A DNA stretch of 64,000 nucleotides from Nocardia mangyaensis. GTDB taxonomy: Bacteria > Actinomycetota > Actinomycetes > Mycobacteriales > Mycobacteriaceae. Each line of letters begins with the position of its first letter. The stretch's first letter is position 1. Of this stretch, positions 24,388 to 33,018 are shown piece after piece. The stretch covers positions 5,828,001 to 5,892,000 of the forward strand of contig NZ_CP018082.1 in the NCBI RefSeq assembly GCF_001886715.1, in the 5' to 3' direction. The translations under genes and the position numbers were made by a program. The notes under the pieces are model-generated. The model did no database searches and was not told the DNA's origin. It saw only the letters and a program-made list of their open reading frames with translations.

Positions 24388-27060
24388 CTACGGCGCGAGC
24401 GCACTGCCAATCACACGGCGAACCTCTTGAATCGCCGGTGCTGTAGCGAGCGGATCGGTACCACCGCCTTGCGCAATGTCGGCCTTGCCACCGCCACCGC
24501 CCTTCAAGACCGTGGCCGCCGTCCGGACGAGATCTCCGGCTTTCAGCCCGAGCTGACGACCTTGTTCGTTCACGGCAGCCACAACGATCGGTTTGCCGTC
24601 GGCAAGTGCCGTTAGGACCACTGCGGCAGGCCTATCCTTCATGTGATCGCGAATCTCGAGCGCAAGACTTCGGAGGTCATCGCCGGTCGCTGGATCCTGC
24701 AGGTCCTCCGCGACAACGCTGACGCCGCCTATGGCCTCGCAATCATTCACGAACTGGAGCGCCTGCTGCCGACGGTGAACTGCCCGGAACCGCTCAATCT
24801 CCTTCTCCGCATCTCGGAGCTGACTAAGTAGCGTCGACACTCGATCAGCGATCTCGTTCGTGGGCACTCGAAGCAGGTCAGAGACCGAAACAGCGAGAGC
24901 CCGCTCGGCGGAAAGGAATTGGAGCGCATCCATGCCGACATGAGCTTCGATGCGACGAAGCCCCGATCCGACCGACGACTCACTGATCAGCGACAGCGGA
25001 CCGACCTGCGATGAATGTGACACATGCGTTCCGCCGCAGAGTTCCCGAGACCACTGCCCACCGATTTCCACCACCCGGACCGCTTCGTCGTAGGTCTCGC
25101 CAAACAGCGCGAGAGCTCCCATCTCGCGAGCTTTGCGCAGAGGCATGTACTCGACCGCCACCGGCAGGTCTCGGCGAACCGCCAGGTTGGAGACCTCCTC
25201 GATCTGGCTGCGGGTTTCCTGTGACAGCGCTCCGGTCCAGGAGAAGTCCAGTCGAAGGAAGCCGGGCTTGTTATAGGAGCCGCTCTGTAGTGCGGTCGGG
25301 CCGAGGACCTGGCGAAGCGCAGCGTGAACGATGTGCGTCCCTGAATGGGCTTGGCGGGCACCGATGCGCCACTCAGGGTCAACCTTGGCGAGGACATTCT
25401 GCGCCTCGGTCACTTCGCCGCTTCTGACGCGTACTTGGTGGATCCACAGTTTGCGGGCGACCTTCTGAACGTCGAGGACCTCCAGGTCGGCGCCGCTGGC
25501 AATGATGAAGCCAGCGTCGCTGACTTGACCGCCAGATTCGGCGTAGAGCGGTGAGCGGTCGAGAACGATCTCGACAAGGTCCCCTTCGGTCGCGGCGGGA
25601 ACGCGCTCGCCATCACGGATCAGGCCGCGGATGACCGCCTCGGATTCGAGAGCGGTGTAGCCGGTGAACTCGGTGGGGCCGAGGGCGAGCAGGTCGCGGT
25701 AGACACCGCTGTCGCCGTGACCGCCGGTCTTTCGTCTCACCGCGTCGGCCTTAGCTCGCGCGCGCTGTTCTTCCATCAGCTCCCGGAAGCCGGTCTCGTC
25801 GACCGACAAGCCCGCCTCGGACGCCATCTCCAAGGTTAGGTCGATCGGGAAGCCATAGGTGTCGTGGAGTTGAAATGCCTTGTCGCCCGGCAGGATAAGT
25901 TCATCGCTGGCGCGTACTTCGGACGCCGCCAGATCGAAGATGGTGGTCCCCGCCTTCAAAGTCTGGACGAACGCCGCTTCCTCGGCCACCGCGATCCGGT
26001 CGATTCGCTCGTGCTCGCTAACGAGTTCAGGGTAGGCAGTGCCCATGACCTGAATTGTTTTCGCGACGAGCTCGTGGACTACGGGGTCGTTGGATCCGAG
26101 CAGACGCATCATGCGCACCGCGCGCCGGAGAATGCGACGCAGCACGTAGCCACGGCCATCGTTCGACGGCGTGACGCCGTCGCCGATCAGCATCACGCTG
26201 GTCAGGATGTGATCAGCCACCACGCGCAGTGAGACGTCGTTCTTGACGCTGGCACCGTATTTGGCGCCGCTGAGTGTCGCAGCCAGGTCTAGGATTTGAC
26301 GGGTCGTGTCGATGTCGAAGATCGTGGGGACGTCCTGGAGCAACGCGGCCATCCGCTCGAGCCCGAACCCGGTGTCTATGTTCTTCGAGGGCAGATCACC
26401 GAGGATCGGGTATCCCTCTTTGACTGGTCCTTCCCCCCGGATGCTCTGCATGAACACCAGGTTCCAGATTTCCAGGTAGCGTTCGTCGTTCGCGACGGGG
26501 CCGCCGTCGCGGCCGAACGCGGGACCGCGGTCGAAGCAGATCTCCGAGCACGGTCCGCATGGCCCAGGCACTCCCATCGACCAGAAGTTTTCCGACATTC
26601 CGAGGCGTTGGATTCGCTCGGCGGGCACGCCGATTTCGTCGCGCCAGATGCGTTCGGCCTCGTCGTCGTCGAGGTACACCGTCACCCACAGCTTGTCCTC
26701 GGGCAACCCGAGGCCGCCATCGACCGCCGATGTTGTCATGAACTCCCAGGCGAAGGGGATCGCTTTCTCCTTGAAATAGTCGCCGAAGGAGAAGTTGCCG
26801 AACATCTGGAAGAACGAGCCATGACGACTGGTCTTGCCGACTTCTTCGATGTCGACGGTTCGGACGCACTTCTGCAGACTGGTGGCCCGCGGATACGGCG
26901 GTGGCACGTCGCCGAGGAAGTACGGCTTGAACGGTGCCATGCCGGCGTTGATCAGCAGCAGGGTCGGGTCGTCAGCGATCAGTGGTGCAGAAGGCACCAC
27001 GGTGTGACCGCGATTCTCGAAGAATCGAAGGGCACGGCTACTGATGTCGGCCGAATGCAT
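24388..27060 (-). CDS. alaS: Alanyl-tRNA synthetase (accessory, full length)
   Basis: An 890-residue class II alanine-tRNA ligase charging tRNA-Ala in the cytoplasm. Class II motif 1 lies near ALRFFENRGHTVVPSAP, motif 2 near TSRHGSFFQMFGNFSFGDYF and motif 3 in GFGLERMA. The editing domain has both zinc motifs, HSGTH and CGGTHVSH, and the C-terminal DHHA1 domain with GGGGG is present. Housekeeping alaS normally sits next to mltG/ruvX genes; this copy instead follows a HAD phosphatase/phosphoribosyltransferase operon on an accessory block. I infer it is an additional enzyme supplying Ala-tRNA to the pathway or resisting a product that inhibits AlaRS. AGGAAGG lies 7 bases before ATG 27060. A single-copy relocated gene remains possible. 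Confidence 0.9.
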   Translation of the reverse strand: MHSADISSRALRFFENRGHTVVPSAPLIADDPTLLLINAGMAPFKPYFLGDVPPPYPRATSLQKCVRTVDIEEVGKTSRHGSFFQMFGNFSFGDYFKEKAIPFAWEFMTTSAVDGGLGLPEDKLWVTVYLDDDEAERIWRDEIGVPAERIQRLGMSENFWSMGVPGPCGPCSEICFDRGPAFGRDGGPVANDERYLEIWNLVFMQSIRGEGPVKEGYPILGDLPSKNIDTGFGLERMAALLQDVPTIFDIDTTRQILDLAATLSGAKYGASVKNDVSLRVVADHILTSVMLIGDGVTPSNDGRGYVLRRILRRAVRMMRLLGSNDPVVHELVAKTIQVMGTAYPELVSEHERIDRIAVAEEAAFVQTLKAGTTIFDLAASEVRASDELILPGDKAFQLHDTYGFPIDLTLEMASEAGLSVDETGFRELMEEQRARAKADAVRRKTGGHGDSGVYRDLLALGPTEFTGYTALESEAVIRGLIRDGERVPAATEGDLVEIVLDRSPLYAESGGQVSDAGFIIASGADLEVLDVQKVARKLWIHQVRVRSGEVTEAQNVLAKVDPEWRIGARQAHSGTHIVHAALRQVLGPTALQSGSYNKPGFLRLDFSWTGALSQETRSQIEEVSNLAVRRDLPVAVEYMPLRKAREMGALALFGETYDEAVRVVEIGGQWSRELCGGTHVSHSSQVGPLSLISESSVGSGLRRIEAHVGMDALQFLSAERALAVSVSDLLRVPTNEIADRVSTLLSQLRDAEKEIERFRAVHRRQQALQFVNDCEAIGGVSVVAEDLQDPATGDDLRSLALEIRDHMKDRPAAVVLTALADGKPIVVAAVNEQGRQLGLKAGDLVRTAATVLKGGGGGKADIAQGGGTDPLATAPAIQEVRRVIGSALAP

Positions 27061-27223
27061 AAACGCCTTCCTAGGGTGGATGTGAGGTAGCCGCGGCCTC
27101 TGCCGGCTGCGGCGGGACCTCGGATGTTGGGCAATGCTGTCAGCGGCAGGGCTGGTAGGTCCAATGGTTTTCATCCGCCCCGACCAGCAGTTTCTTGTCC
27201 GTCAGGGCTTCGACGAGGTTCTG

Positions 27224-27904
27224 CTACCTGTCAGCGAGCCCACCTCGACTATCGATCTGAGCAAGGACGACAGGCCCGACCTGGTCAGGTGCGGCGATCA
27301 GCACGTCGACACCTTCGCGTCGCAGAGCGGCTGCGCCCGCCATGCCCCAGCTGGCCCCAACCGTGATCACTCCGGCCGCCCTGCCCGCCATCACGTCAGT
27401 GGTTCGATCTCCGATGAAGAAGGTCCGCTCGGGCGGGACTCTTAGATGCGCACAGGCAGCCAGGATTCCGTCCGGGGCGGGCTTTGCTGGCGCGTCCTCG
27501 TGAGCGATGACGACGGCGACCAGGTCCATCACCTCGGGTGGAACCAGGTAGCGGAGTCGGCTGCGGGCCTGGGCGGTAACTATCCCCAAACCGATACCGG
27601 ACTTCGCCAACGTCGCCATGCCCGATACGACCTCATCGAAGACCCGGACCTCTCCGATGGCGAGTGAAAGGGCTTCGTCGTAGTCGCAGTTGTAAACCCG
27701 GTGGGCGTCCGACACCCCGAGAACGCGGAGTGCGTCGACTGGCGACAGCAGAACGGTGGCGTCGAGCACGTCCGGGTCGATCGCCACTCCGGCTTCGCAT
27801 GCCAGCGCACGAAGCGCCTCCCTGATGGCCGCTCGGGTATCGACGATCACGCCGTCCAGGTCGAACAACGCGCAGTACCGAGGCTGCTTGTCGTGTCGGC
27901 TCAA
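27224..27904 (-). CDS. HAD-superfamily phosphatase (phosphoglycolate phosphatase-like)
   Basis: About 226 residues. Motif I is CALFDLDGVIVDTR (nucleophile Asp), motif II Thr is in GIVTAQARSR, motif III Lys is in PAKPAPDGILAA, and motif IV is FFIGDRTTDVMAG, all present, so it should be an active Mg-dependent phosphohydrolase acting on a small phosphorylated metabolite or nucleotide. I place the start at TTG 27904, overlapping the stop of the phosphoribosyltransferase (TTGA), with GAGAGGA upstream. It is the fifth gene of the minus-strand operon and precedes alaS by 163 bases. Confidence 0.82.
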   Translation of the reverse strand: MSRHDKQPRYCALFDLDGVIVDTRAAIREALRALACEAGVAIDPDVLDATVLLSPVDALRVLGVSDAHRVYNCDYDEALSLAIGEVRVFDEVVSGMATLAKSGIGLGIVTAQARSRLRYLVPPEVMDLVAVVIAHEDAPAKPAPDGILAACAHLRVPPERTFFIGDRTTDVMAGRAAGVITVGASWGMAGAAALRREGVDVLIAAPDQVGPVVLAQIDSRGGLADR

Positions 27905-28443
27905 CTCGCTGTCCTCTCCGAGTCGAGGGCGAACAGAGTTTCCGGTGTCAGCAGCGCGTGCAGCTCTATTCCGCACTGCGCCAACCGCTCTCGTCCTCCC
28001 ATGTCCCGATCCAGCACACACAACGCCGCGACAACTGTGGCCCCGGCATCCCGCAGCCGATCGCTAGCTCGAAGGACCTGATTGCCACTTCGGACGACGT
28101 CGTCGACCAACACGACTCGCGCGCCCTCGACTGAGCGACCCTCGATCTGCCGACGTGTTCCATAGGCTTTCGGCGCGTGGCGGAAGAAGTTGGTGCGAAC
28201 ACCGGAGATCGCCGATACCACGACGGCGAACGGTACACCGCCAAGAGCCATGGCAACCACGCTGTCAATCTCGCGTGGAAGCTTTCGCGCGAGCGCATGC
28301 GCGACGTCACGCAGCAGGACAGGATCTGCCGCGAGCCGGAATTCGTCGAAATATTCGTCGAGTGTGCCGCCGCTACGCAAGGTGAACTCGCCCTGCTGGA
28401 TAGCAGCTGATCGTACGCGGTCAGCCAATCCAGACGGAAGCAT
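27901..28443 (-). CDS. Orotate phosphoribosyltransferase-like enzyme
   Basis: A 180-residue type I phosphoribosyltransferase. The PRPP-binding loop is ARVVLVDDVVRSGNQVL (near residue 107). An N-terminal hood resembles PyrE (GEFTLRSGGTLDEYFDE, matching the PyrE opening in which FxLxSGxxSxYYxD is conserved), and MALGGVPFAVVV forms the PPi loop. It joins a base to ribose-5-phosphate from PRPP. The YYxD substrate residues differ (EYFDE), so the base may not be orotate. The ATG overlaps the LOG-gene stop (TGATG). Confidence 0.82.
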   Translation of the reverse strand: MLPSGLADRVRSAAIQQGEFTLRSGGTLDEYFDEFRLAADPVLLRDVAHALARKLPREIDSVVAMALGGVPFAVVVSAISGVRTNFFRHAPKAYGTRRQIEGRSVEGARVVLVDDVVRSGNQVLRASDRLRDAGATVVAALCVLDRDMGGRERLAQCGIELHALLTPETLFALDSERTAS

Positions 28444-29042
28444 CAGTCGCCTTCCATCTGGCGGGTCATCGTGACCGGAGTGTTGGTGTCAAGATCGCTC
28501 GTCAGGTCTGACAGCGCTTGGCGGAGCTCGGTGGAGTCGGACACTTCGCTGAGGAAGCCGAGGGAACGCGTCGGCGACTCGAATAGCCATCGCTCTGATC
28601 TCAGGAATGCGGCCAGCCGCATCGCGGTCTGACCGACCAACCAGACCGGCACCGGACGCACATTGCCCGAGTACCAGAAGGCTGCGGTGATTTCGTGCAG
28701 TGTGCCGACACCGCCGCCCATCGCGACCACGACATCGGCGTCGTCGAGGAATTGATGGAGTCGATCCCCCATCTTCTGAACACGGATCACCCGTGAGACA
28801 TAGGGGTTGAACTCCCCCCAGTCGACGTCGGCCAGCGTGACGGCGACTACCTCACCGCCCGCGGCTGACGCCCCGCCCGCGGCGGCCTCCATCAAGCCGT
28901 TGTAGCCGCCATGCTGTAGGACGAACCCTGCTGCTGCCAGCTCGCGCCCGACGTCGTTCGCGAGAGTTTCCTCCTCCTCGGAAGCGGGAACGACGCCACC
29001 GAAGAAGCTCGCCGTTCGCGGCCTTTCGAATCGATGACTCAT
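28443..29042 (-). CDS. LOG-family protein (cytokinin riboside 5'-monophosphate phosphoribohydrolase-like)
   Basis: A 199-residue Rossmann protein of the TIGR00730/LOG family. The motif VVAMGGGVGTLHEI (near residue 104) corresponds to PGGxGTxxE, which binds the nucleotide and supplies the catalytic Glu, and LQHGGYNGLMEAAAGGA is the conserved GGxxGLMG-type segment. LOG enzymes split nucleoside monophosphates into base and ribose-5-phosphate. Together with the downstream phosphoribosyltransferase this suggests base exchange on a nucleotide-like intermediate. The ATG overlaps the nucleotidyltransferase stop by 4 bases. Confidence 0.85.
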   Translation of the reverse strand: MSHRFERPRTASFFGGVVPASEEEETLANDVGRELAAAGFVLQHGGYNGLMEAAAGGASAAGGEVVAVTLADVDWGEFNPYVSRVIRVQKMGDRLHQFLDDADVVVAMGGGVGTLHEITAAFWYSGNVRPVPVWLVGQTAMRLAAFLRSERWLFESPTRSLGFLSEVSDSTELRQALSDLTSDLDTNTPVTMTRQMEGD

Positions 29043-29908
29043 GGCAGCTCCAGGTAGTGACGGTAGGCATCAATCGCGTCTCTGATCGTGTCGATCGCAT
29101 CAGGCGCTGCCAGTTCCGCGACTGCGAACACCCGGTTCAGCCCGTCCGTCAACGAAGCGAGGGTCGGGATGCCAGGTGCGGAGATCAACGCCGTCAGGTG
29201 GGCGAGGCACTCCCGCCCAATAGGGGTCGCTCCAACCTCCGCCTCGAGCTGATACCAACCGTAGTACGTCGACCGAGGCGCCAGAGCCGCCTTGATCAGA
29301 TTCTTTGCCGCTGTGTTGAACAGGAATACCTCGGAGTAGGCGATAAGCCGCTGCCCACGCGAAATTCGTTTGCGGATCAAGTAGCCGACGACCATGGCTT
29401 CGACCAAGAGGTCTGTGCATGTCCGTGGTCGACTCACCTCGCCGGAGACGAAGCGCGCGGTGGTTGAATCCGGTTCGAACTCCGCTGACCGATCGCGGGT
29501 GAAGATCGTCTGGCAGTCCGCTTGCTCGCGCACCTGCCCGATGTGGCTCGCCGGAACGAGGTACAGGTCCAATTGCTGCAGCTGACCGGCCCATCCTATG
29601 AGGTAGACGAAGCCGAGCCCACCCATGTCGCCGACGATGGAGTCCCGCCAGCCCGGCAGAATGCTGCCGAGTTCGGTTGTGGCCAGAGCGTCGAGCACCG
29701 ACACGTACTCTTCGAATTGCGAATCACGAACTCCGACAACGAAGTCGATATCAGACAGCCGATCCGCTGTACCGCGTGCGAGTGAACCTCGCACCAGCAA
29801 TGTGGTTACGGCATCACTGCTGGCTAGTCTCTCCGCGGCATGCTCGAGCAGCGCGAACTGCTCTGGACGATTCGCCTCGGCCAGTTCAGTAAGCACGGAT
29901 AGCGTCAC
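29039..29908 (-). CDS. Nucleotidyltransferase-domain protein
   Basis: A 289-residue protein with the minimal nucleotidyltransferase fold. LLVRGSLARGTADRLSDIDFVVG holds the G-S-x(n)-D-x-D catalytic signature (about residues 40-60), with a further acidic strand QLDLYLVP. The helical C-terminal half resembles the substrate-binding part of aminoglycoside adenylyltransferase-like or GrpB/KNTase proteins. It would transfer a nucleotide to a small molecule or protein. GTG 29908 overlaps the stop of the upstream hydroxylase gene (GTGA), arguing for strict co-translation. Confidence 0.8.
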   Translation of the reverse strand: MTLSVLTELAEANRPEQFALLEHAAERLASSDAVTTLLVRGSLARGTADRLSDIDFVVGVRDSQFEEYVSVLDALATTELGSILPGWRDSIVGDMGGLGFVYLIGWAGQLQQLDLYLVPASHIGQVREQADCQTIFTRDRSAEFEPDSTTARFVSGEVSRPRTCTDLLVEAMVVGYLIRKRISRGQRLIAYSEVFLFNTAAKNLIKAALAPRSTYYGWYQLEAEVGATPIGRECLAHLTALISAPGIPTLASLTDGLNRVFAVAELAAPDAIDTIRDAIDAYRHYLELP

Positions 29909-30741
29909 GCCGCCCCCTTCGATCCGTCGGTGCCGAGCCGCTCCATCTTGTTCGCCCGCCACACACGAGCGGCGATGTCGTCGCCGAGTTCATCGTGTAG
30001 CGATGCGATCAGGTCATAGATTCGTCCCTCGGGCAGCGCCCGCTGGTAGAACAACCGCAGGAGGTAGTTCTCCGCCGACTGCCGGTAGCCCAGACGTGCC
30101 AGCGTCAACGCCTTCTGCAGGTGCCCCCGCATCTCATCGTCGGTCCCTACGGGCAGCTGGATGACGTCGGCATCGTCGAGCCATGCGGATTCGGTGAGCT
30201 CGGACAAACGGTCATCGACGTAGCAGTCGATGAGGAGGTGATAGCGATCTGGGCCGAGCAGGTTGCATGCCCCATGCACATGCGTGGGGGCCAACTGCCA
30301 GATCCGTCCGGGCCGAAGACAAACACGCACGCCACCCGTCACGAGCGTCGCGGAGCTGTTGCTCATCAGGGGAACATGGAGCCGACGCCGCTCGACCTTG
30401 TTGAACTCTGCGTAGTCGCGGTGTTCCCACAGGAACGAGTTCGGACTGAGCCGAGCGAGCCGCACCCACATATACCGCAGCCCCAGTGACGTCAGGAACT
30501 TTTGCGTCGATGGCATCTGGCGCAACAAGGAGGTCTCGACCGGGGCGCAGTCCGCGATCCGCACGTCGGTGGGTGACCCGGATTCGTTCATCAAGGACAG
30601 CGTCGACCATCCGCCCGACTGGTACTGCGAGTACTCAGTGACCCAGTGCCGCGCGGCCGGAACGGTCAAGGCCTCATGTCGCATTCTGCCCAGGGTTGCC
30701 GCGTCGATCGCTTGGACACACGCGAGCTGTTCGAGCAACAC
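29905..30741 (-). CDS. Aspartyl/asparaginyl beta-hydroxylase-like Fe(II)/2-oxoglutarate oxygenase
   Basis: About 278 residues. The central jelly-roll domain carries the iron motif SFLWEHRDYAEFNK (His-x-Asp) and the distal THVHGACNLLGPDRYHLLIDC with His and Arg for 2-oxoglutarate, as in the aspartyl/asparaginyl hydroxylase family (PF05118). A helical C-terminal tail (ALTLARLGYRQSAENYLLRL) looks like one TPR unit. It would hydroxylate an amino acid side chain or a small molecule. The preferred start is GTG 30741 (GGAAG upstream); a TTG at 30819 adds 26 residues without a ribosome site. First gene of the operon, divergent from the regulator at 31063. Confidence 0.8.
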   Translation of the reverse strand: MLLEQLACVQAIDAATLGRMRHEALTVPAARHWVTEYSQYQSGGWSTLSLMNESGSPTDVRIADCAPVETSLLRQMPSTQKFLTSLGLRYMWVRLARLSPNSFLWEHRDYAEFNKVERRRLHVPLMSNSSATLVTGGVRVCLRPGRIWQLAPTHVHGACNLLGPDRYHLLIDCYVDDRLSELTESAWLDDADVIQLPVGTDDEMRGHLQKALTLARLGYRQSAENYLLRLFYQRALPEGRIYDLIASLHDELGDDIAARVWRANKMERLGTDGSKGAA

Positions 30742-30960
30742 GCGGCTTCCTGCGTCTGCTGTTGACAGGATGTCGATCCACCTCCTCGTTCGGCCCCGAG
30801 GAGTCCCGGGGCAGGTCAAGCATCGAAGGCCGATTTCTGCTGTACCGCAATCGCTTTGCGTTGTCTTCAGGCCACTCGGAGGGCTGCGCGGTCTTCGATC
30901 GTCACGCTTGAGTCTCCGCTCGGATGGTCGACCCCACCATCCCGGTCGTGTGCCGTGTTT

Positions 30961-31061
30961 GTGGACCCGTCACCTCCAGAGGACATTTTCTGGACACCTT
31001 CGACCCTGCTTCTGCCGACTACTCGGTGTTGAGAACATCTTTGGTGGACATAAGGTGGACA
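30961..31061. promoter_or_regulatory. Divergent promoter region with repeated TGGACA-type elements
   Basis: The 100 bases before ATG 31063 contain GTGGACC (30961), AGGACA (30980), TGGACACC (30991) and two exact GGTGGACA copies (31043-31050, 31054-31061) 11 bases apart. Phased copies on one DNA face suggest operator sites for the divergent regulator. The last copy also provides the ribosome site AAGGTGG. Repeats are seen; the operator role is inferred. Confidence 0.45.
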
Positions 31062-31062
31062 G

Positions 31063-32271
31063 ATGCCCGTACCGCCCTCGGCCGACCAGGTGAAGGACAG
31101 CCTCAAACGGCTGCGTCGAGGGCATGGATTGGCGCGGCCTACGACCTTGCTCACCACGATCGACGAATCAGTGCAGGCGTATCTAGCCCGCGGCTATGAG
31201 TTCGAGCCCCGGTCCGCAGGGCACGTCGAATGTCTCACGAGGGTTCTACGTCGGACGATCGAGCAGCTTTCCGACAGTGAGCGCGTCTATGTCGAGGTCG
31301 ACTTCAATCTTCGGCCTGAACATAGGTTCTCGACCCTGACAGACCGGCAAGAATCGTTGGCTCAGCAGTTGAAGTGCGCGGTGAAGACTGTGCGCCGTCG
31401 CTCCGATCACGCGTTGGAGACCTTGACCTACCTACTGTTGACGGGCTCGTCCGCGCTGACCGATCTGCCACAGCGCCCCGCGCCCGCGGTCAGGGCAGCG
31501 AGCGAACCGAACGCAGAAGAGTCGATGGATCGCTTCTGGGGCCTGAATCGCGGTGGCGGAGTGGATATCGTGTGCTCGGAGATTCCGCCCGACGAGCGGC
31601 CCGAATACGCTTCGCCCCACGATCGTAACTACCTGCGGTACGCGAAATTCGCTGATCTCGACACATTGATTTTCGTCCGAACGCGTCTCGCGCAGCTGGC
31701 ACCCGACGTGGTCGTACGCGACTTCGCTCCATCGGAATACTTCGGCACCCACGCGGACGTGCTGGTCGTCATCGGCGGGCCTCCGTGGAATGCCAAGTAC
31801 CGAGAGTTTCTGCCCCAGCTGCCTTTCCACTTCGACTCGCGCCCGCTCGGCGAAGACGATCCACTGATAGTTCCCGATCTCGACAACCTCACCCTGGCAC
31901 CACGATGGACTCCTGGCGGTGAGTTGATCGAAGACCTCGCGGTCCTCACCCGAATCACCGTGCAGGGCACAACGGTGTTCCTGCTTGGCGGCTGCCTGAC
32001 TCTGGGCGTTCTCGGTGCCGCACGTTGCCTCCTCGATGCCGGCCGAGGTTCGACAAACGCGGGCTACATCACCGAGCGCGCTGGCGACGACGACTTCGTC
32101 GTGGTCACCGAGACGAGGCGCGTCGGCGGTCTGACTGACGTGGCGGACCTCGCCGTTGTGGAGCCACTTCTACTGATGGCACGTCCGTACGGCGATCATT
32201 GGAAGGTCGTTGTCGACAACACCGAACGTTTTACCCGCCAACGGAAGCATTCGCCAAGGCCTACATCATGA
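31063..32271 (+). CDS. Putative transcriptional regulator with a GGPxxN Rossmann-like sensor domain
   Basis: A 402-residue protein. The first about 125 residues are helical with a sigma-region-4-like HTH (FSTLTDRQESLAQQLKCAVKTV), DNA-binding by appearance. The C-terminal half (residues about 150-390) contains RDFAPSEYFGTHADVLVVIGGPPWN, resembling a ligand-binding Rossmann fold with a Gly-Gly-Pro nucleotide loop, and a further Gly-rich segment FLLGGCLTLGVLGAARCLL. I know such HTH+GGP proteins only as unnamed actinobacterial regulators. It is transcribed away from the hydroxylase operon and overlaps the GT25 gene by ATGA. It probably controls the cluster in response to a nucleotide-like ligand. 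Confidence 0.6.
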   Translation: MPVPPSADQVKDSLKRLRRGHGLARPTTLLTTIDESVQAYLARGYEFEPRSAGHVECLTRVLRRTIEQLSDSERVYVEVDFNLRPEHRFSTLTDRQESLAQQLKCAVKTVRRRSDHALETLTYLLLTGSSALTDLPQRPAPAVRAASEPNAEESMDRFWGLNRGGGVDIVCSEIPPDERPEYASPHDRNYLRYAKFADLDTLIFVRTRLAQLAPDVVVRDFAPSEYFGTHADVLVVIGGPPWNAKYREFLPQLPFHFDSRPLGEDDPLIVPDLDNLTLAPRWTPGGELIEDLAVLTRITVQGTTVFLLGGCLTLGVLGAARCLLDAGRGSTNAGYITERAGDDDFVVVTETRRVGGLTDVADLAVVEPLLLMARPYGDHWKVVVDNTERFTRQRKHSPRPTS

Positions 32272-33002
32272 TCGACTCGGACCTCGTTTCCACCTACGTC
32301 GTCAACCTGCCTCGCCGAGCCGATCGGCGGGCGTGGATCGAGCGCAGGTTGCCGGTCGGTGCACCGGCCGTCTTCACGTCAGATCTCGGCGTTCCGATCG
32401 ACGGGCGCGAGCTTGCACGGGCTGACATCGCCGATCTCGACATCACACTGTTCGATTGGCAGATCGAATCCGAGAATCCCTGGTGGAGTCGCCCTCTCAA
32501 GTTCGGTGAAATCGGTTGCACCCTCGCCCATCTCGCATGCTGGCGGCATGCGATAGAGAACAGCATCAGCCCGTACGTGCTTGTCCTGGAAGACGACGCG
32601 ATCCTCGTTCCAGACGTGAGCAGTCGGCTTCGGGAAGGCTTGAGCCGACTGAGCGCGGTCGGCGAAGTGTTCGACTTGCTCTACCTCGGCCGATATCTCC
32701 TCGATCCGGACACTCCGACACCGGTCCGGGGGATCGTCCGGCCCGGGTACAGCCACTGCAGCTTCGCATACCTGTTCAGTCGCGAAGGCGTGCGCGCCGC
32801 ATTGTCAACCGGCCTCGAGCGGGCGATCATTCCGATCGACGAGTTCCTACCTGCCCTCTACATGCCGCACCCACGCGCCGACCTGCGTCGGCGCTTCCCT
32901 CCCCGGCTAGCCGCGTTGGCGTTCGATCCGCCCCTGGCCACCCAACGGGCGAAGGCCGACGCTGGCAGCGACACCGAGGAATCCGCGTTCGTTGTGTCAT
33001 GA
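32268..33002 (+). CDS. Glycosyltransferase family 25-like protein
   Basis: A 244-residue protein with the GT25 (LPS/collagen galactosyltransferase) pattern. STYVVNLPRRADRRAWIE is the N-terminal VINLxxxxxR motif, KFGEIGCTLAHLACWRHAI is the GExGCxxSHxxxW segment, and YVLVLEDDAILV holds the EDD metal motif. HCSFAYLFSREGVRAAL corresponds to the conserved AYxxxxxGA block. It would glycosylate a small molecule, peptide or surface sugar. Coupled to the regulator by an ATGA overlap. Convergent with the acyltransferase. Confidence 0.85.
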   Translation: MIDSDLVSTYVVNLPRRADRRAWIERRLPVGAPAVFTSDLGVPIDGRELARADIADLDITLFDWQIESENPWWSRPLKFGEIGCTLAHLACWRHAIENSISPYVLVLEDDAILVPDVSSRLREGLSRLSAVGEVFDLLYLGRYLLDPDTPTPVRGIVRPGYSHCSFAYLFSREGVRAALSTGLERAIIPIDEFLPALYMPHPRADLRRRFPPRLAALAFDPPLATQRAKADAGSDTEESAFVVS

Positions 33003-33018
33003 TCGGGATCATGGCGGG

